Of a DNA stretch of 64,000 bases, positions 25,333-33,972 are shown piece by piece. Every line of letters starts with the position of its first letter. The stretch's first letter is position 1. This DNA is from Lentibacillus siamensis (GTDB taxonomy: Bacteria; Bacillota; Bacilli; Bacillales; Amphibacillaceae): NCBI RefSeq assembly GCF_039522605.1, contig NZ_BAAADS010000010.1:1-64000 (forward strand), given 5' to 3'. Position numbers and translations under genes: made by a program. The notes below the pieces were generated by a model. That model was not told where the DNA came from, searched no databases, and saw only the letters and a list, made by a program, of their open reading frames with translations.

Positions 25333-26529
25333 ATGGAAACGTTGCTAAATATAAGTAATATAACGCTTTACACAGCATTTGTCCTTTATTTGATTGCTAC
25401 ACTTTTCTTTGGTGCTACAATCAAAGGGAATAAGACAAAAGAAAATGCAAGTAAGGGTAAGGCTGGGACGATTGGGATTGTTGTTACGATACTTGGCTTT
25501 TTATCACAATTGGTCTATTTTATAACGAGATGGGTTGTAAGCGGACATGTCCCTGTCAGTAACCTGTTTGAGTTTATGACATTTTTTGGTATGGGACTGG
25601 TTTTCGCTTTTATCATTATTTATTTCATTTACCGGCTGCCTGTGCTCGGAGTGTTTGCACTGCCGATAGCATTGACGGTACTTGGATTTGCCAGCATGTT
25701 TCCAAGCGAAATTTCACCGCTTGTCGCTTCATTAAGACACTGGATGCTTTACATTCATGTAACAACAGTCGCATTGGGTGAGGCGATTCTGTCAATCAGT
25801 TTTGTTGCGGGTCTGATTTACTTGATTAGACAAATCGATCAGACGAAGGCAAGCAAACGTACTGCCTGGCTGGAAGTTATCCTTTTTTCCATTTTTGTGC
25901 TAATCGGGTTCAGTGTAATATCTGTTACATTCAGCGCGATGGATTACAAGGCCGAGTTTGAATATACAAAAGAAGGTACGACATTGACCGCTGCGTATCC
26001 ACTGCCGGCAATTGCCGGACCGAATGAAGGTAAACTTGTTACGGAAGGTGCAATGGAACCATGGTTTGAAACACCAGGATGGATGCGTGGTGCCGATGCA
26101 GCAAGAAAATTCAACACGGTTATCTGGTCGGTAATTACCGGTTTTATCATCTATTTGCTGGCACGGCTCATCTTAAGGAAAAGAATTGGAGCTGCCATTC
26201 AGCCGCTCCTGAAAAAAGCAAAGCCGGATTTATTGGATGAGGTTTCCTATCGTGCGGTTGCAATAGGCTTTCCGGTATTTACACTCGGTGGACTAATATT
26301 TGCAGCCATCTGGGCTCAAATTGCCTGGGATCGTTTCTGGGGATGGGATCCAAAAGAAGTATGGGCGTTAGTCACCTGGTTCTTCTACGCCGCGTTTTTG
26401 CATTTGCGGCTGTCCAGGGGCTGGCATGGCGAAAAATCAGCCTGGCTGGCAGTTGGGGGATTCGCAATTATTATGTTCAATCTAATTGCGGTGAATCTTG
26501 TACTCGCCGGACTGCATTCTTATGCATAA
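25333..26529 (+). CDS. resC: Cytochrome c biogenesis protein ResC
   Basis: ResC is the CcsA-type partner that presents haem to apocytochrome c. The 398-residue polytopic membrane protein carries the haem-handling tryptophan-rich motif WDRFWGWDPKEVWALVTWFF near residue 332 and flanking histidines. AAAGGAGG lies 7 bases before the ATG at 25333; upstream in-frame codons overlap resB. Confidence 0.93.
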   Translation: METLLNISNITLYTAFVLYLIATLFFGATIKGNKTKENASKGKAGTIGIVVTILGFLSQLVYFITRWVVSGHVPVSNLFEFMTFFGMGLVFAFIIIYFIYRLPVLGVFALPIALTVLGFASMFPSEISPLVASLRHWMLYIHVTTVALGEAILSISFVAGLIYLIRQIDQTKASKRTAWLEVILFSIFVLIGFSVISVTFSAMDYKAEFEYTKEGTTLTAAYPLPAIAGPNEGKLVTEGAMEPWFETPGWMRGADAARKFNTVIWSVITGFIIYLLARLILRKRIGAAIQPLLKKAKPDLLDEVSYRAVAIGFPVFTLGGLIFAAIWAQIAWDRFWGWDPKEVWALVTWFFYAAFLHLRLSRGWHGEKSAWLAVGGFAIIMFNLIAVNLVLAGLHSYA

Positions 26530-26576
26530 CGTTGAATGGAGGTTTATATAAACAGTCGAAAAGGAGGGGACCTACC

Positions 26577-27290
26577 ATGGAGACAAATGCCAGAGTATTA
26601 GTTGTGGATGATGAAGAAAGAATTCGACGCTTGATTAAAATGTATCTGGAAAAAGAGGACTTCATAGTTGAAGAAGCTGCGGATGGATCAGAAGCGTTGC
26701 AACTTGCAATGGATAATGATTATGATGTCATTTTATTGGATATTATGATGCCTGGAATAGATGGAATCGAAGTAACCGAGGAACTGCGGAAAGAAAAGTC
26801 CACTCCAATTATCATGCTTACCGCCAAGGGTGAGGAATCCAATCGTGTACAGGGCTTTGAGGTCGGTACGGATGACTATATTGTTAAGCCATTCAGCCCA
26901 AGGGAAGTTGTATTACGTGTCAAAGCACTTCTGCGCAGGGTGTCTGCAACCAGTTTCAGTGAGGGAGCAGCTACCAGAAATTTATTGGTGTTTCCGCATT
27001 TGACAATAGATCATGATGCACACCGGGTTACTGCGGATGGGAAAGATGTCGCATTGACACCAAAAGAGTATGAGTTGCTGTGTTATCTTGCCAAGTCGCC
27101 TGACAAGGTGTTTAATCGTGAAGTTTTGCTCAAAGATGTTTGGGAATATGAATTCTTTGGCGATTTGCGTACAGTTGATACACATGTAAAACGGTTACGG
27201 GAAAAGTTGAATAATGTATCCGCAGACGCTGCAAAAATGATTGTCACAGTATGGGGTGTCGGGTATAAATTTGAGGTAGATGATGTCTGA
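26577..27290 (+). CDS. resD: Response regulator ResD
   Basis: ResD is the OmpR/PhoB-type regulator of aerobic and anaerobic respiration genes. The receiver domain (1-120) shows the acidic pair in VVDDEERIRR and the phosphorylated Asp in DVILLDIMMPGIDG; the winged-helix effector domain follows, with DVALTPKEYELLCYLA. The start at 26577 after AAGGAGGGG gives 237 residues; longer in-frame starts lie inside resC. The stop overlaps the resE ATG by one base. Confidence 0.94.
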   Translation: METNARVLVVDDEERIRRLIKMYLEKEDFIVEEAADGSEALQLAMDNDYDVILLDIMMPGIDGIEVTEELRKEKSTPIIMLTAKGEESNRVQGFEVGTDDYIVKPFSPREVVLRVKALLRRVSATSFSEGAATRNLLVFPHLTIDHDAHRVTADGKDVALTPKEYELLCYLAKSPDKVFNREVLLKDVWEYEFFGDLRTVDTHVKRLREKLNNVSADAAKMIVTVWGVGYKFEVDDV

Positions 27291-29047
27291 TGTTTTGGCG
27301 GAGTGTTGTAGGGAAACTGGCAATAACAATTTTATTGCTGGTTTCTTTTGTATTATTTATTTTAACTATTTTACTGCTTGAGTTTTTTGAGAACTTTCAT
27401 GTTGAACAGGCTGAAAATGAAATGATGCAAACAGCGGATAAAGTTTCGCTGATGATTGAGCAATACGGCGACAGAGAACTTGCCTATCAAACAACCGGAC
27501 TAATAAAGGATCCTGCCAGTCATATCGCAGTTGTATACGGGGGTGGGGATTTTTGGTCATCCCATAGCATTGATAATCTGCATGAACTTGATGAGCAGTG
27601 GTTTCGAACAGAAAAATCGTTGAATTCGGTTTTTAGCAAAGGCGACACTGTAAAGAAACAAATGCGGCTTCCGAACGGGAATGACCGCGCAATGATTGTA
27701 GGAATACCAATTCATAATAATGGTGCGGTTTTTGTGTACCAGTCCTTGGATGTTGTGAATAAAACAAAGTCAGATACAACGAAAATTATATTGCTGGCAG
27801 CAGGAATCGCAATTGTATTGACAACTATTTTTGCTTTCTTCCTGTCAACCAGAATTACCTCGCCGTTGATAAAAATGCGTGAAGCAGCATTCGATTTGAC
27901 AAGAGGTGAATTTAATACAAAAGTTCCAATCCTTACCCATGATGAAATAGGTGAACTTGCGATTGCCTTTAATCGAATGGGAAGACAGCTGAAATTCCAT
28001 ATTAATGCACTGAGACAGGAGAAAGAACAACTCTCCAGTATTGTCAGCTCCATGGCAGATGGGGTGATAACACTGAACCGAAATGGGGATATGCTGGTAA
28101 CCAATCCCCCCGCCGACCGATTAATTGAAAGTCTTTATTATGAAAATAACTTGCGGTTAAATGATGAACACAATAAATTGCCTGATCCGCTAAATGGAAT
28201 ATTGGAAGATGTTATTCAGGAGGAAAAAGAGGCAATTAATGAAATAAATATCCAGGGAAGGACATGGGTAATGATCATGACTCCTTTATATGATCAATCA
28301 TATGTACGCGGGGCTGTTGCCGTAATCCGGGATATGACGGAAGATCGCAGACTGGATAAGCTGCGTAAAGACTTTATTGCCAATGTTTCGCATGAATTAC
28401 GAACACCAATTTCCATGCTGCAGGGTTATAGTGAAGCGATTGTTGATGATGTCGCAGAAAGCCGGGAAGAGAAAAAAGAACTTGCTCAGATTATTTATGA
28501 GGAGTCACTGCGGATGGGACGTTTAGTTAATGAATTACTGGACCTTGCAAGAATGGAAGCTGGACAAATCAGCCTGAGTATGGAAAAGGTTGATTTAAAT
28601 CCATACGTGGAGCGAATTATTAAAAAGTTTTCCGGATTGGCCAACGACAACAAAGTTGATCTGCAACTTATTAAAAAGCTGTCCAACCAGTCAATTACTA
28701 TCGATCCAGACAGGATGGAACAAGTGCTCACCAATCTGATAGATAATGCAATCAGACATACCGGAGAAGAAGGCAGGGTTATTGTAACAGTTGAAAGCAG
28801 TGCTAATGAATTCTCGATATCTGTTGCAGATAATGGAAGTGGTATTCCGGAAGAAGATCTTCCTTTTGTATTTGAACGATTTTATAAAGCGGATAAATCA
28901 CGGGTTAGAAATGGCAAGAAGAAAGGAACCGGGCTTGGTTTGTCCATTGCAAAAAATATTGTTGATGCGCATAACGGAACAATTACGGTTAACAGTATTG
29001 TGAATGAAGGGACTACATTTGTATTGAAACTTCCACTGCATGACTGA
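27290..29047 (+). CDS. resE: Sensor histidine kinase ResE
   Basis: ResE senses redox state and phosphorylates ResD. The 585-residue protein has two membrane helices (about 8-30 and 166-186), a HAMP domain (STRITSPLIKMREAAFDL), a PAS-like region, the phospho-accepting His in FIANVSHELRTPISML and the ATPase boxes LIDNAIRH, VADNGSGIPEED and KGTGLGLSIAKNI. It ends the resABCDE operon; the next transcription unit is the cobalamin riboswitch. Confidence 0.94.
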   Translation: MFWRSVVGKLAITILLLVSFVLFILTILLLEFFENFHVEQAENEMMQTADKVSLMIEQYGDRELAYQTTGLIKDPASHIAVVYGGGDFWSSHSIDNLHELDEQWFRTEKSLNSVFSKGDTVKKQMRLPNGNDRAMIVGIPIHNNGAVFVYQSLDVVNKTKSDTTKIILLAAGIAIVLTTIFAFFLSTRITSPLIKMREAAFDLTRGEFNTKVPILTHDEIGELAIAFNRMGRQLKFHINALRQEKEQLSSIVSSMADGVITLNRNGDMLVTNPPADRLIESLYYENNLRLNDEHNKLPDPLNGILEDVIQEEKEAINEINIQGRTWVMIMTPLYDQSYVRGAVAVIRDMTEDRRLDKLRKDFIANVSHELRTPISMLQGYSEAIVDDVAESREEKKELAQIIYEESLRMGRLVNELLDLARMEAGQISLSMEKVDLNPYVERIIKKFSGLANDNKVDLQLIKKLSNQSITIDPDRMEQVLTNLIDNAIRHTGEEGRVIVTVESSANEFSISVADNGSGIPEEDLPFVFERFYKADKSRVRNGKKKGTGLGLSIAKNIVDAHNGTITVNSIVNEGTTFVLKLPLHD

Positions 29048-29052
29048 GTCTG

Positions 29053-29080
29053 TGGACAGCCAAAATATTTATGATATAAT
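29053..29080 (+). promoter_or_regulatory. Sigma-A promoter upstream of the cobalamin riboswitch
   Basis: TGGACA (29053-29058) and TATAAT (29075-29080) are 16 bases apart and lie just before the riboswitch, starting within a few bases of the resE stop. Confidence 0.65.
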
Positions 29081-29098
29081 AATAGCAATTGAATAGTT

Positions 29099-29268
29099 AA
29101 CGATGTTTGGTGTATTACTTAATAGGGAATTCAGTGCAAAGCTGAAACTGTCCTCGCAACTGTAAATGATCGACGAAATAAGTATAATCCACTGTATGAG
29201 GTCATACGGGAAGGACTTAAAGTAGGGTGGTGATCATGAGTCAGTAGACCTGCCAGTCATCTATCGTT
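29099..29268 (+). ncRNA. Cobalamin riboswitch
   Basis: The segment has the hallmark conserved pieces of the B12 element: the B12 box AGTCAGTAGACCTGCC (29239-29254), AGTGCAAAGCTG (29133-29144) and CTGTCCTCGCAACTGTAA following it. Terminal arms AACGAT (29099-29104) and ATCGTT (29263-29268) can close helix P1. A terminator follows at 29347, so ligand binding would be expected to stop transcription of the transport genes downstream. Confidence 0.9.
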
Positions 29269-29346
29269 TCAATGCTTCGAGGATATGAGCGATTGGGACA
29301 ACCGGATACATGTTGGAAAACAGTTATATGTTCGATTGTCTTTAAT

Positions 29347-29376
29347 GCCGACTTACCTTATGGAGTCGGCTTTTTT
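29347..29376 (+). terminator. Riboswitch expression-platform terminator
   Basis: GCCGACT (29347-29353) pairs with AGTCGGC (29364-29370), followed at once by six T. It lies between the riboswitch and the first gene, so it is the likely B12-responsive terminator. Confidence 0.8.
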
Positions 29377-29458
29377 AATGCGGTTGAATTTACGGGAAAG
29401 TATCGGGTTACCAGCGCCCAATTCTCCTCAAAAATCACAGAACTGGAGGAATGGGAAC

Positions 29459-29890
29459 ATGCAAAAGTTTTTTTTGCGATTTATCACTTTATTAATGGTT
29501 ATCGGATTATTAGTTAGCTGTGGCACAAGTGAAGATCAGTCGACGGAACAGAATAATCAGAATGCCGAGTCAACGGAAAGTAACGATGCGTCGGAACAAA
29601 ATGAAGAAACAGTAACCATTACCCTTTCCAAAAATAAAGGGGAAAAACAGCTTGATAAGAAAGAAATTGAAATTGAGGAGGGATCAACTTTGATGTCAGT
29701 GATGGAAGATAATTTCAAAGTGGAAACTTCTCATAATGGCGGATTTATTACATCGATTGAAGGTATTTCTCAAGATAAAGGAAAAACAGCGTGGTTATTT
29801 ACAGTCAATGGGGAACAGGCAAAAGTCGGTGCAAAAGAACTTGAATTGTCCCCGGGCGATCAAATAACGTTTGATCTGCATGCATTTTGA
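29459..29890 (+). CDS. DUF4430 (transcobalamin-like) lipoprotein
   Basis: This 143-residue protein is a lipoprotein: the signal peptide ends in the lipobox LLVSC at about residues 18-22. A low-complexity acidic and Asn/Glu-rich linker follows, then a DUF4430 domain (from about residue 50) with the conserved GKTAWLFTVNGEQAKVGA. DUF4430 is related to the C-terminal domain of transcobalamin, and the gene is controlled by a cobalamin riboswitch, so surface capture of B12 or a related corrinoid is the likely job. The ATG at 29459 has TGGAGGAA upstream. Its stop overlaps the next gene. Confidence 0.85.
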   Translation: MQKFFLRFITLLMVIGLLVSCGTSEDQSTEQNNQNAESTESNDASEQNEETVTITLSKNKGEKQLDKKEIEIEEGSTLMSVMEDNFKVETSHNGGFITSIEGISQDKGKTAWLFTVNGEQAKVGAKELELSPGDQITFDLHAF

Positions 29891-30402
29891 ACACTTATAA
29901 ATTAACCCTTTTGGCTGTACTTGCAGCACTTGCGGTAGTTGGCAGATCTGTTTTTGCTTTTCTACCTAATGTACAGCCTGTCACATCACTGATTATCATT
30001 TGCGGGTTGCTGCTTGGACCGTTTGCAGCAATCTTATTGGCGATTTTAACCACCTTTTTGTCCAATATGCTACTCGGAATGGGAATATGGACAGTTTGGC
30101 AAATTGTTTCGTGGGGATTAATCGGGTTATTAAGTGGACTTCTTGGAAAATATCCTAAAAAAATTCCCTTTTGGATAATCGTTGTTTTTTCCATATTCAG
30201 TGGCTTTTTATACGGTTTTGTCATTTCGTTAATGACGTATTCGATTGCCGGGGAATTTTGGCCGTATTATCTTGCCGGTTTGCCTTTTTCGGTTAATCAT
30301 GCGGTTGGTAATGCTATGTTTATGATTGTGTTTTATCCGATCATATCCCATCTATTTAAAACATATTCAAATAAGCACTTTTATTTAAAAAATACCAGCT
30401 GA
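29887..30402 (+). CDS. ECF transporter S component, probably for cobalamin
   Basis: This 171-residue protein has about six hydrophobic helices and the small, compact build of an energy-coupling factor substrate-binding subunit, with the typical N terminus LTLLAVLAALAVVGR. It starts at a TTG overlapping the preceding stop (TTGA), so translation is coupled to the lipoprotein. S components work with a shared EcfA/A'/T module, which is not encoded here. Substrate is inferred from the B12 riboswitch and the transcobalamin-like neighbour. Confidence 0.82.
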   Translation: MNTYKLTLLAVLAALAVVGRSVFAFLPNVQPVTSLIIICGLLLGPFAAILLAILTTFLSNMLLGMGIWTVWQIVSWGLIGLLSGLLGKYPKKIPFWIIVVFSIFSGFLYGFVISLMTYSIAGEFWPYYLAGLPFSVNHAVGNAMFMIVFYPIISHLFKTYSNKHFYLKNTS

Positions 30403-30419
30403 ATGGGGCTGGTATTTTT
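30391..30419 (+). terminator. Terminator of the cobalamin module
   Basis: AATACCAGC (30391-30399) pairs with GCTGGTATT (30408-30416) and a T run follows. The stop codon lies inside the hairpin. Confidence 0.88.
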
Positions 30420-30477
30420 CTTGTTACGGCATGTCACTTTCCCTTTTTTGCCATTTCCAATATAGTTATTATAAAGC

Positions 30478-30505
30478 TGAAACTTATAGTCACGAAAAAC
30501 GACTA
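30478..30505 (+). promoter_or_regulatory. Candidate autoregulatory sigma-X promoter
   Basis: TGAAAC (30478-30483) and CGACTA (30500-30505) are 16 bases apart, the ECF-type pattern (AAC then CGAC) recognised by sigma-X. sigX is autoregulated in B. subtilis. Confidence 0.6.
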
Positions 30506-30527
30506 ATCAACTGAAAGGGGGACTCTT

Positions 30528-31064
30528 ATGAAGGCCTTCTTTGATGAATTATACGAATCATATCATCAGGATTTATACCAATTCATTTTTTATATGGTCA
30601 AAGATAAGGAAGTGTGTGAAGACCTTGTACAAGAAGTGTATATAAAAGTATTGAGATCTTATGATTCATTCAAAGGTGTCAGCAGTGAAAAAACATGGCT
30701 TTTCTCGATTGCCCGTCACGTTACCATCGACTTTTTCCGTTCTTTAAAACGGAGAAGGAATCGAGTAGACGGTTATTTTGATTGGAGTGAGAAAGGCCGT
30801 CTTCTTCCGGATCAGAACCCGCTTCCTGACGAAATTGCCGAGCAAAATGAAGAAATAAAACGTATGTATCATTATTTGGATAAGTGCACGCCAGAACAGA
30901 AAAGTGTACTCATTTTGCGTTATATTCAATCATTTTCAATCCAGGAAACAGCTGAAATTTTGGATTTCAGCATCAGTAAAGTAAAAACAACGCAGCATCG
31001 CGGATTAAAGCGGTTAGAAAAACGGATGATTGAAGCGAATCAGAAGGGAGGGAATGGGTCATGA
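30528..31064 (+). CDS. sigX: ECF RNA polymerase sigma factor SigX
   Basis: SigX is an extracytoplasmic-function sigma factor that directs cell-envelope genes. The 178-residue protein has region 2 (CEDLVQEVYIKVLRSYDSFK, then KTWLFSIARHVTIDFFR) and a region 4 helix-turn-helix (FSIQETAEILDFSISKVKTT). AAAGGGGG precedes the ATG. It overlaps the anti-sigma gene by four bases. The resE-sigX-rsiX order matches B. subtilis except for the cobalamin module inserted between resE and sigX. Confidence 0.92.
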   Translation: MKAFFDELYESYHQDLYQFIFYMVKDKEVCEDLVQEVYIKVLRSYDSFKGVSSEKTWLFSIARHVTIDFFRSLKRRRNRVDGYFDWSEKGRLLPDQNPLPDEIAEQNEEIKRMYHYLDKCTPEQKSVLILRYIQSFSIQETAEILDFSISKVKTTQHRGLKRLEKRMIEANQKGGNGS

Positions 31065-32218
31065 AGTCCGGAGACAACGATAAGAAACAGGTAACCGACG
31101 CATTAAAACAGATGCCGCCGATAAAAAGTGGCAGACACAAGGAGGAGCTGTACAAACAGATCACTTCCAGTCTAAAGGAACAGAACAAAAAGCCGTCCTC
31201 GCCAAAAATCCGGTTTATGCCAGTTTTCAGCATAGTAATGGTTTTGGCTATCCTACTTTTCAGTGTACCGCTTCTAATGAATGAAAGAAATATCTCAACC
31301 AACAGCAGTCAGGATGAAGCAAAACTGGAGAATGCAAGCAGGAGCAACTTTAATGATAAAAGTGGTGATCATGGACCAGTACAATTCAATAAGAAAAATA
31401 TACTTAAATCGGATAATGGCCTTCAATCATATGTTGTTGGCCCTGAAAAGAATACTGAATCCATTGTGCATGGTGCTGTTGCAAATAAACAGGCACAGTT
31501 CATCGTACCATTAACCTTTATTGTTCCAGAAACGGAGGGAATAAATAAGCAATATAATAATATGGGCGACTATCTTAACAATGAAAATTGGCTGGCAAGT
31601 GAATATATGCTTTCTGACGCAGCATTTGAAATAAATAGGTCGAGCGGGATAGTAACAGTGGATTTGCCGAAAGCATTTTCGATTAATACGGGAGCCGAAG
31701 CTAATTTGTTTAATAAAACATTACAATCCATGTTTAGCCCGTTACAAATCAGAAAGGTTGTGTTTACCAGCAAGGTTAATCTTGGTCCAATTGGCAATGT
31801 GAACGAGGTGAAAATAAATGAACTCCACCATTCAGCATATAAAGTGTTTAATTCGGCTCAATCCGATCACCGTTTTCTGATTCCGGTTAATACAGGAGAC
31901 CAAACGGAAATTACTGCTGCATTCGACGAGATGAAGCAGACTGAACAGGAACTGCAATTACAACCAACAATCCCTGAAAATATCCAATTCAGTATCCGAC
32001 AGAAGGGCGATTTACTTCAATTGACGTTCACTGATAATATACCTGAAAACCAGGAAAGTATGACGATGATTGAAGCTATTCTGATGACTGCCAAAAGTTT
32101 TGGATATAAACAAGTTGAATTTAAGAATACCGGTATACGGGACATAGGTTTCTATCATTTGATGGACCCAATAAGAGTACCTGCAGGCGCAAACCCTATT
32201 TATACAGAGTCAAAATAA
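31061..32218 (+). CDS. rsiX: Anti-sigma-X factor RsiX
   Basis: This 385-residue single-pass membrane protein has a cytoplasmic N terminus (about 1-48), one membrane helix (about 49-68) and a long extracytoplasmic part without a known catalytic motif. Position, topology and overlap with sigX identify it as the cognate anti-sigma factor; sequence similarity in this family is modest. It ends inside the terminator hairpin at 32209. Confidence 0.85.
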   Translation: MKSGDNDKKQVTDALKQMPPIKSGRHKEELYKQITSSLKEQNKKPSSPKIRFMPVFSIVMVLAILLFSVPLLMNERNISTNSSQDEAKLENASRSNFNDKSGDHGPVQFNKKNILKSDNGLQSYVVGPEKNTESIVHGAVANKQAQFIVPLTFIVPETEGINKQYNNMGDYLNNENWLASEYMLSDAAFEINRSSGIVTVDLPKAFSINTGAEANLFNKTLQSMFSPLQIRKVVFTSKVNLGPIGNVNEVKINELHHSAYKVFNSAQSDHRFLIPVNTGDQTEITAAFDEMKQTEQELQLQPTIPENIQFSIRQKGDLLQLTFTDNIPENQESMTMIEAILMTAKSFGYKQVEFKNTGIRDIGFYHLMDPIRVPAGANPIYTESK

Positions 32219-32243
32219 AGAGCAGGCTGTTCTTTATTTTGAC
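32209..32243. terminator. Terminator hairpin at the end of rsiX
   Basis: A 16-pair stem with G-T wobble joins GTCAAAATAAAGAGCA (32209-32224) to TGTTCTTTATTTTGAC (32228-32243) with a 3-base loop. There is no clean T run after it, but the 3' arm itself is T-rich. The rsiX stop codon is within it. Confidence 0.6.
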
Positions 32244-32393
32244 TTATTGCATAAAGGATATTATGATTATGAGGGAGGCGGCAGAGGAAAAGGGCTGATT
32301 GCTTTTTCAGGGAAATTCATTAAAAAGCAACATGAAACTTGTTTTTTGATGAGTGAAGACCTTCCACATTAACCCTTTAAAAGTGTGGACAAC

Positions 32394-32648
32394 TCACTCT
32401 TCTTCAAATTTCAATGGGTCACCATTAAATGGTTTATCTGAAACTTTGATGGAATCTGTCGGACAGCCTTCGTACGCATCCAACATATCATCCTCCAGCG
32501 TTTCCGGAACTGCGTTAACTCCTTTATTTTCATCCAAAAAAGCATATGCGATACTTTCATCATCATAATCAAATACATCTGGCGCGGCTGCCCCACATGC
32601 TCCACAGGCAATGCACGTCTCCTGATCCACTATCGTGTACTTAGGCAT
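32394..32648 (-). CDS. fer: 4Fe-4S ferredoxin
   Basis: This 84-residue acidic protein carries electrons through one [4Fe-4S] cluster. Three cysteines are in CIACGACG near residue 12 and the fourth is in EGCPTDSI near residue 62. The ATG at 32648 follows TTGGAGGA; a TTG 15 bases upstream overlaps the ribosome-binding site. It is divergent from ypbB, as fer is placed in B. subtilis. Confidence 0.93.
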   Translation of the reverse strand: MPKYTIVDQETCIACGACGAAAPDVFDYDDESIAYAFLDENKGVNAVPETLEDDMLDAYEGCPTDSIKVSDKPFNGDPLKFEEE

Positions 32649-32819
32649 GCTCCATTCCTCCAATACTATAAATCTATTTTAAGGCGGAAGTTTTTACATT
32701 TCAACTGACGCATGATGTGATACTCTTAATTTAAGTATGACTCTTCATTAATTGATGGCGAGAAAATGAGTTATTCCTTTTTTATAACATAGAAAGTATA
32801 AATTATGGTTGACCTTATA

Positions 32820-32869
32820 AGAAAAACTTCGGCAATCGCTATAAGACGAGGCGAATGCCGAGTTTTTCT
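32820..32869 (+). promoter_or_regulatory. Terminator-like hairpin in the ypbB leader
   Basis: AGAAAAACTTCGGCAATCG (32820-32838) pairs with CGAATGCCGAGTTTTTCT (32852-32869) apart from a one-base bulge and one mismatch, ending in T5. It sits 26 bases before the ypbB start, downstream of divergent fer, so it does not terminate any rightward gene upstream. Confidence 0.65.
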
Positions 32870-32895
32870 AAAATGCTACGAAGGAGAATGGAAAA

Positions 32896-33972
32896 ATGCT
32901 TTTAGATATGATAATTGTAAAATGCAGCAGTCAATTTCAGAATAAACGAAGTAACACAGCCATTTTTCATCTGCTGAAAGGAAGAAAATCCATTCAGACA
33001 CAACAGGATGCATTTCTTTATGGGTTACATAGATTTTATGGTATTCATAAAAAACTTTCTAAACAAGCATTTCAGCAAAAAGTAAATCAACTGTGCAATA
33101 GCGGTTATCTGCAGATGCAAGAGGAATCGGTCATACCAGGTGCAAAGGGAACCGCTTTCCTGCAAAAGATGGATCAATATCCGCAACTATACAATTTGAA
33201 CGGCATGAAATATATAAATACAGATACAATTTTTTGTCAGCGGCTCTTATTACTGATTCAAACACTTACCAACAGCTGTCACAATTATTTTTCATTTATC
33301 CCTGTCGTAGATTCACCTCACATAACCGGCTGGGTTAAAAACCATTACAAGCGTATAAAGCCAAAACGGGAAGCTGTGCTTCAGATAATCCACAAAGAGC
33401 TTCAACAGATGTTTGAGCGTTTTCCGGGAGGCGATGCTGGAATTTTTGTTGACTGTCTCACGGGTTTTGAGCATTACGGAATGAGCAGTTACCAATTAGC
33501 AAAGTATCATAACATAGAAAGAATTGATGTAACAATAGTTTTGACAGCAATCGTTCATCGAATATTATGGGAAGTGGAACAGGAACAGGCAACATTCCCA
33601 ACTTTATCGTATATCATGCAGGATCTGACGCAGAATACGAAACTTTCCCAGTCAGCCGTTAGAACCGATCGACTTTTGCGTAAAAACTACAAACCCGCTG
33701 AAATTGCCGAGATGCGGAACTTAAAAATAAATACTATTTATGATCATATTGTGGAAATAGCGCTTTACCATTCAAATTTTCCAATTGATGCATACGTTTC
33801 AAATGGACAGCACAAGAAAATTGTATCTGCAATCAGAACGTCAAACAGCTTCAAGCTGAAAGATATTAAAAATGAGGTTGGTGATAAAATAAGTTATTTT
33901 CAAATACGTCTTGTCTTAGCGACACATCAAAAAAAGTCAGGTGATAAAATTGATCAGTCAGGGACAAATTGA
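32896..33972 (+). CDS. ypbB: YpbB, helicase-associated helix-turn-helix protein
   Basis: This 358-residue protein of unknown exact function is always found just before the RecQ-like helicase gene in Bacillaceae. The C-terminal region (about 255-300) resembles the helix-turn-helix found at the end of RecQ proteins (LLRKNYKPAEIAEMRNLKIN), which suggests it supplies that missing part for RecS. GAAGGAG lies just before the ATG. It overlaps recS. Confidence 0.85.
   Translation: MLLDMIIVKCSSQFQNKRSNTAIFHLLKGRKSIQTQQDAFLYGLHRFYGIHKKLSKQAFQQKVNQLCNSGYLQMQEESVIPGAKGTAFLQKMDQYPQLYNLNGMKYINTDTIFCQRLLLLIQTLTNSCHNYFSFIPVVDSPHITGWVKNHYKRIKPKREAVLQIIHKELQQMFERFPGGDAGIFVDCLTGFEHYGMSSYQLAKYHNIERIDVTIVLTAIVHRILWEVEQEQATFPTLSYIMQDLTQNTKLSQSAVRTDRLLRKNYKPAEIAEMRNLKINTIYDHIVEIALYHSNFPIDAYVSNGQHKKIVSAIRTSNSFKLKDIKNEVGDKISYFQIRLVLATHQKKSGDKIDQSGTN

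Noticed and set aside
29272..29517. Open frame between the riboswitch and the lipoprotein gene
   Set aside because: It crosses the riboswitch terminator and overlaps the lipoprotein start in another frame, so it is leader sequence.
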